Shown here: piece after piece, positions 58,431 to 64,000 of the stretch | Position numbering within the stretch: the first letter of the stretch is position 1 | Layout: each line of letters begins with the position of its first letter | NCBI GenBank assembly: GCA_029237695.1 | Contig: CM055265.1 | Location: 87,021,447 to 87,085,446 of the forward strand | Direction of reading: 5' to 3' | DNA from: Conchocele bisecta | Taxonomy: Eukaryota > Mollusca > Bivalvia > Lucinida > Thyasiridae | DNA: 64,000 nucleotides | Notes under the pieces: model-generated | Told to the model about the DNA's origin: nothing | The model's input: only the letters and a program-made list of their open reading frames with translations | The model's database searches: none | Translations under genes and position numbers: made by a program

Positions 58431-61400
58431 AGCATAGCTCGACTACGAGGGTTGTCGATGTACACATAGCTTGACAAAGAAGGTGGCCGCGGCCCACATA
58501 ACAAGAGCTGTAGAACAGCATAGCTCGACTACAAGGGTTGTCGATGTACACATAGCTTGACAAAGAAGGTGGCTGCGGCCTGCATAAAAACCTTAACCAA
58601 GGTTGACTAAAAACATTAACCAAGGGATTATTGATGTACGTCACTAGGAGATAAAGTTTTCCAAGAATGGTTGCTGTAGGCCCAGGAGTATTCCATATAC
58701 AAGCTTGACTAAAAACCGTAACCAAGGGGAGATAACTAAGTAATCCAAGGATAAAAGTAGGTCAAGGTCAAATATAGGTCAGGGATTATTGATGTACATC
58801 ATTAGGAGATGAAGTTGTCCAAGTATGGTTGATAGCCCAGAAGTATTCCATATACAAGCTTGACTATAAACATTAACCAAGTAATTGAAGGTTAAATGTA
58901 GGTGAAGGTAAAATAAAGGTCAGGGGTTATTGATGCACATCCCTATGAGAAAAAGTTATCCAAGTATGGTGTCTGTATGCACAATAGTATTCCATCTACA
59001 AGCTTGACTAAAAACCTTAACCAAGGTTGAGTAACTAGATGGCCGCGACCTGCATGTCATGTCGCGCCTTGTGGCGAGGCATGGACACTAAAAAAAAAGA
59101 TATAGTATAACGAAAAACTTTAACCAAAAAACTTAAGCAAAAACTTTAACCGGACACACGTACGTACGTACATACGTATGTACGACAAAGTGGCGGCTAT
59201 ATCGCGCTTTCCGCAAGCGGGCGCGAAAAAAACTTTAACCAAACACTTCAAAAGTAATTTGACCTTGACATTGGGCACAGGGGCCGCACGGGAGGGGGGT
59301 AGAATGAAAATATAGATGATGATAAACACTCGTGTGAAGTTTTCAAGGTAATGGGCAAAGCAGTTGCAGAGATATAGTATAACGAAAAACGTTAACCAAA
59401 AAACTTAACCAAAAACTTTAACCAAAAAACTTAACCAAAAACTTCAAAGCAATTTGACCTTGACATTGGGCACAGGGGCCGCATGGGAGGGGGGTAGAAT
59501 GAAAATATAGATGATGATAAACACCCATGTGAAGTTTCAAGGTAATGGGCAAAGCAGTTGCAGAGATCTAGTATAACCAAAAAATTTAACCAAAAAACTT
59601 AACCAAACACTTTAACCAAAAAAACTTAACCAAAAACTTCAAAGTATTTTGACCTTGACATTGGGCACAGGGGCCGCACGGGAGGGGGGTAGAATGAAAA
59701 TATAGACGATGATAAACACCCATGTGAAGTTTCAAGGTAATGGGCAAAGCAGTTGCAGAGATATAGTATAACGAAAAACTTTAACGAAAAACTTTAACCA
59801 AAAAACTTAACCAAAAACTTTAACCAAAGAACTTAACCAAAAACTTTAACCAAAAAACTTAACCAAACAACTTAACCAAAAACTTAACCAAAAACTTTAA
59901 CCGGACACACGTACGTACGTACATACGAACATACGTACGCCAAAGTGACGACTATATCGCGCTTTCCGCAAGCGGGCGCGACAAAAACCTTAACCAAGGG
60001 GAATTAAGTAAGTAATTCAAGAGGAAATGTAGGTCAAGGTCAAATATAGATCAGAGGTTATTGATGTACATCACTATGACAAAAGGTTGTCGAAGTATGG
60101 TGTCTGTATGCACAATAGTATTCCATGTACAAGCTTGAGTAAAAAGGTTAACCAAGGGGAATTAACTAAGTAATTCAAGGTTAAATGTAGGTCAAGGTCA
60201 AATATAGGTCAGGGGTTGTTGATGTACATCACTAGGAGATGAAGTTGTCCAAGTATGGTTGGTGTAGGGCCATGAGTATTCCATCTACAAGCTTGACTAA
60301 AAACCTTAACCAAAGAGAATTAAGTAAGTAATTCAAGAGGAAATGTAGGTCAAGGTCAAATATAGATCAAGGTTTATTGATGTACATCACTATGACAAAA
60401 GGTTGTCCAAGTATGGTGTCTGTATGCACAATAGTATTCCATGTACAAGCTTGAGTAAAAAGCTTAACCAAGGTCGAGTAAAAAGCTTAACCAAGGGGAA
60501 TTAACTAAGTAATTCAAGGTTAAATGTAGGTCAAGGTCAAGTATAGGTCAGGTGTTGTTGATGTACATCACTAGGAGATGAAGTTGTCCAAGTATGGTTG
60601 GTGTAGGGCCAGGAGTATTCCATCTACAAGCTTGACTAAAAACGTTAACCAAGGGGAATTAAGTAAGTAATCGAAGAGAATGTAGTCAAGGTCAAATATA
60701 GATCAGGGGTTGTTGATGTACATCACTAGGAGATGAAGTTGTCCAAGTATGGTGGGTGTAGGGCCAGTAGTATTCCATATAGAAGGTTGACTAAAAACGT
60801 TAACCAAAATGAATTAAGTAAGTAATTGAAGATGGAAATGAATATTGGTGAAGGTCAATCATAGATACAGGGGTATGATTGATACATACCTATGAGAAAA
60901 GGTTGTCGAAGTATGGTGTCTGGATGCACAATAGTATTCAATGTACAAGCTTGAAAAAAAAACCTTAACCAAGGTTGACTAAAAACCTTAACCAAGGGGA
61001 ATTAAGTAATTCAAGAGAAAATGTAGGTCAAGGTCAAATATAGATGAGGGGTTATTGATGTTCATCACTAGGAGATGAAGTTGTCCAAGTATGGTGGGTG
61101 TATGGCCAGTAGTATTGCATATACAAGCTTGACTAAAAACCTTAACCAAGGTTGACTAAAAACCTTAACCAAGGGGAATTAACTAAGTAATTCAAGAGGA
61201 AATGTAGGTCAAGGTCAAATATAGATCAGGGGTTATTGATGTACATCACTAGGAGATGAAGTTGTCCATTAACCAAGGTTGACTAAAAACCTTAACCAAG
61301 GGGAATTAAGTAATTCAAGAGAAAATGTAGGTCAAGGTCAAATATAGATGAGGGGTTATTGATGTTCATCACTAGGAGATGAAGTTGTCCAAGTATGGTG

Positions 61401-62300
61401 GGTGTATGGCCAGTAGTATTGCATATACAAGCTTGACTAAAAACCTTAACCAAGGTTGACTAAAAACCTTAACCAAGGGGAATTAACTAAGTAATTCAAG
61501 AGGAAATGTAGGTCAAGGTCAAATATAGATCAGGGGTTATTGATGTACATCACTAGGAGATGAAGTTGTCCAAGTATGGTGGGTGTAGGGCCAGTAGTAT
61601 TCCATATACAAGCTTGACTAAAAACCTTAACCAAGGCGTGACGTGACGGTGACGCCGACGCCGGGGTGACAACATAAGCTCTACTTATTCTTCGAATAGT
61701 CGAGCTAAAAACCTTAACCAAGGTTGACTAAAAACCTTAACCAAGGGTAATTAACTAAGTAATTCAAGGTAAAATGTAGGTCAATGTCGGATATAGGTCA
61801 GGGGTTATTGATGTACATCACTAGGAGATGAAGTTTTCCAAGTATGGTTGCTGTAGGCCCAGGAGTATTCCATATACATGCTTGACTAAAAACCTTAACC
61901 AAGGTGAAATAACTAAGTAATCCAAGGGTAAAAGTAGGTCAAGGTCAAATATAGGTCAGGGGTTATTGATGTACATCCCTATGAGAAAAGGTTATCCAAG
62001 TATGGTGTATGTATGCACAATAGTAGGCCCAGGAGTATTCCATATACATGCTTGACTAAAAACCTTAACCAAGGGGAATTAACTAAGTAATTCAAGGTTA
62101 AATGTAGGTCAAGGTCAAATATAGGTCAGGGGTTGTTGATGTACATCACTAGGAGATGAAGTTGTCCAAGTATGGTGGGTGTAGGGCCAGGAGTATTCCA
62201 TATACAAGCTTGACTAAAAACCTTAACCAAGGCGTGACGGTGACGCCGACGCCGGGGTGACTACATAAGCTCTCACTATTCTTCGAATAGTCGAGCTAAA
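58431..62300 (-). mobile_element. Hairpin-head array, AGCTCGACTATTCGAAG family, minus strand
   Basis: The head complement cttcgaatagtcgagct followed by AAAAA occurs at 61690-61710 and 62280-62300. The leader complement is gacggtgacgccgacgccgg. The core has over fifteen units of 160-200 bases with aaaaaccttaaccaagggga, atgtaggtcaaggtcaaata, ggggttattgatgtacatca and ctaggagatgaagttgtcca. The tail complement aacaagagcatagctcgact is at 58433. Confidence 0.75.
59039..59984 (-). mobile_element. H3 element nested in the array, minus strand
   Basis: It starts with the tail complement atggccgcgacctgcatgtc. Core units carry tttgaccttgacattgggca and ggtaatgggcaaagcagttg. Two heads are present, gcgctttccgcaagcgggcg at about 59205 and 59957. 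The leaders are cacacgtacgtacgtacata. Confidence 0.75.
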
Positions 62301-62420
62301 AAGGTCAAGGTAATGTTAATGGCGGCACGAGTGTGTTCCAAATGCTCACATGCATCAAGTGTCCAAATATTGAAGCAATATGTCAAGTAATATTAAAGTT
62401 ATACCATGATTATGTACAAA
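62301..62420 (-). repeat. H8 fragment
   Basis: It has gcacgagtgtgttccaaatg and tcaagtgtccaaatattgaa. Confidence 0.6.
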
Positions 62421-63335
62421 CTTTTTGACATTTCGGATGACGCGGATGACGACGATGGGACAGAAAAAACTAAATTTCCCATCCCCTCTACTCGACTATA
62501 AAACTGAATCTCTGAAAGGAATTACGTTGCTGCTAGCAGGTATTCCAGGAGATGGCGAAATTCGGCCAAGTTAAATTTAGCATGGAATTTCCTGAACTTG
62601 CTGTTTACGACATCGAACGCTGATATTCAAATGTGATAATTAGCCGACAAACGCATATTTATTTCAAGACCCAGTTGCGAATGTATTTATACAGTATTCA
62701 TTGATAAACAGCAATTGTTTTTGTGAAATGCCTTTTCGGAGATACCATCTAAGATGCAGTCACTTTAAAAGCACTAAATGCATCATCAGAATTATAATGG
62801 CTACGTTTATTATTTTTAGATTTTGATTTTTAAAGTTTCACCCTGAGCTTAGCAACAATATGGCAATGACCGCTTGTCTGTAAAACTGCAAGAAAGAATG
62901 TTTTAAATTTGTGATGATTCGCAAGATACTACCATTTGAGATGCAAAATTACCCACAATGCGTGTGAATGATCTATTACTACCAGGACATTTGAAATGTA
63001 TTTAACGGTGAGACATTTGAAATAATTGTTCGTCGGACGTTTCGAACCATGCAACTTTCGTACCAGGTTTCCAGAACGTTTCGGACCAGGATGTTTCAGA
63101 TGCAAGCCACTTGGGGCCTTTTATGCGAGTTTTTCCCACGTTTCGGTCGGTCATTTGATACCGGAGTCAATCGACGGACCTCGAACTTAGTATTGGTGTA
63201 GGAATATATTTATCGTACGTGGGTGATGTGCCCGAGACTATATATTGAAGAATTTGCGGACAGCCATCAACAAAGATATACCTGTAATGTATGACCATCA
63301 GCCAATCAGATTGTGTGATATTTATGAGTACATTC
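62421..63335. other. No gene seen
   Basis: Lower-repeat sequence. No exon of the minus-strand gene could be supported here. Confidence 0.45.
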
Positions 63336-63657
63336 AGAGCTCCAGATAAGCTGCATATTTTCTTAAATACACAATTAAAATTGCCAAAAACACAATTGAA
63401 ATCAGAAGTAGCGAGTATCAAAAAGCAATACAAAATTTGTGGTACCTTCATTATGCTGCAGAAAACGATAAACAGACCACAAATGAAATGCCAAGACATG
63501 TTTTCATTTCGAAGCAAACTATTCAATAATTGCTGTCTGTTGATGTGTAACAGTAGTGTGCTTTTATTTTACCCAATTAAAATTTTGAAATACCCAATTG
63601 CTTGTCAGAGAAATGATGGAGTGACAATCCTCAATTACTAATTCCTTATCTGGAGCC
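63336..63657. repeat. Dispersed repeat, second copy
   Basis: It matches 24045-24425 but lacks the 26-base palindrome. Confidence 0.8.
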
Positions 63658-63730
63658 CTGTGCATCAGAAAGTGACATTAATCAAGTCACACATGCAATA
63701 AAAGCACTTATTAAATGAATCTGCTCTGCT

Positions 63731-63830
63731 TTAGGGTGAAACTTTCCACCCCATTATGTAAGCCAGCTGTTCAAGTGCACCATCTACACAGTTGATGTTA
63801 CATGTTGTATATAGAGGATCTTGCTTGAGT
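63731..63830 (-). other. Possible protein-coding fragment, unrecognised
   Basis: The minus-strand frame LKQDPLYTTCNINCVDGALE followed by QLAYIMGWKVSP and a stop has protein-like composition. It could be a terminal exon, but upstream it runs into the long hairpin at 63831-63945. No family recognised. Confidence 0.25.
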
Positions 63831-63945
63831 GATGATTTAATATGATATTTATTAAACGAGTTTACTGATTTCATAAGAAAAGAGGCTATGCCGAGTTTCT
63901 TATGAAATTGGTCAACAAGTTTAATAAATACCATATTAAATCATC
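63831..63945. repeat. Long imperfect palindrome
   Basis: Arms of about 50 bases (gatgatttaatatgatattt.. and complement), with a 15-base loop. Confidence 0.85.
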
Positions 63946-64000
63946 CCAAAGGTTAGATTAAAATGTACTGCATAAGCACATCATCATACATTGAAGCTGT

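Noticed and set aside
63167..63526. 119-residue minus-strand frame
   Set aside because: Half of it lies in the dispersed repeat also found at 24045-24425.

Overview
The window looks like nuclear DNA of a bivalve mollusc, possibly a clam-like species. It is AT-rich, very repeat-rich and has long introns. It is full of elements with a terminal hairpin, CCGT- or GGC-rich leaders and 160-190 bp tandem cores, which resemble the pearl / Helentron-associated elements described from bivalves. No bacterial, organellar or viral gene is visible. The species assignment is an inference only.

Only two protein-coding genes can be supported. The main one is a plus-strand pseudouridine synthase of the RluA family, orthologous to animal RPUSD2. 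I assembled it by eye from ten exons between 24488 and 53131. Every intron is GT-AG, every phase fits, and the joined frame gives 508 codons plus a stop at 53129-53131. The 5' end is missing because the first visible exon starts at an acceptor. The second gene is on the minus strand and tail-to-tail with the first. Its last exon (53775-53970) encodes a coiled-coil C-terminus that may belong to an augmin HAUS4-like protein.

Layout: 1-2687 holds a TIR element and a hairpin-head element. 2688-10968 is bounded by TTAA termini and hosts nested hairpin-head elements. 11339-13412 is one hairpin-head element with another inside it. 14244-15773 holds two very long inverted repeats. 16635-22720 holds a piggyBac-like MITE, a 21-bp minisatellite, a hairpin-head element and a ~170-bp array. 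RPUSD2 exons 1-3 of the visible set lie at 24.5-27.0 kb. 27.06-33.3 kb is a stack of four elements that includes a decayed Tc1-type transposase. 33.8-36.0 kb is a 52-bp minisatellite split by a TTAA-flanked insertion. RPUSD2 exons 4-6 lie between 36.3 and 42.0 kb. 45.3-46.75 kb is a 65-bp minisatellite whose every unit copies the splice acceptor of exon 7. Exon 8 is followed by a tandem duplication of its own splice donor. Exons 9-10 end the gene at 53.1 kb. 54.6-62.4 kb is almost entirely nested arrays on the minus strand, including a 673-bp tandem duplication.

The most notable observations are: the amplified splice acceptor and duplicated splice donor inside RPUSD2; a shared rule for the hairpin-head elements (insertion after TTTTT, first base A, last bases CTTGTT); and the recurrence of nuclear-receptor half-sites (TCAAGGTCA, and a perfect DR1) in otherwise unlike tandem cores.
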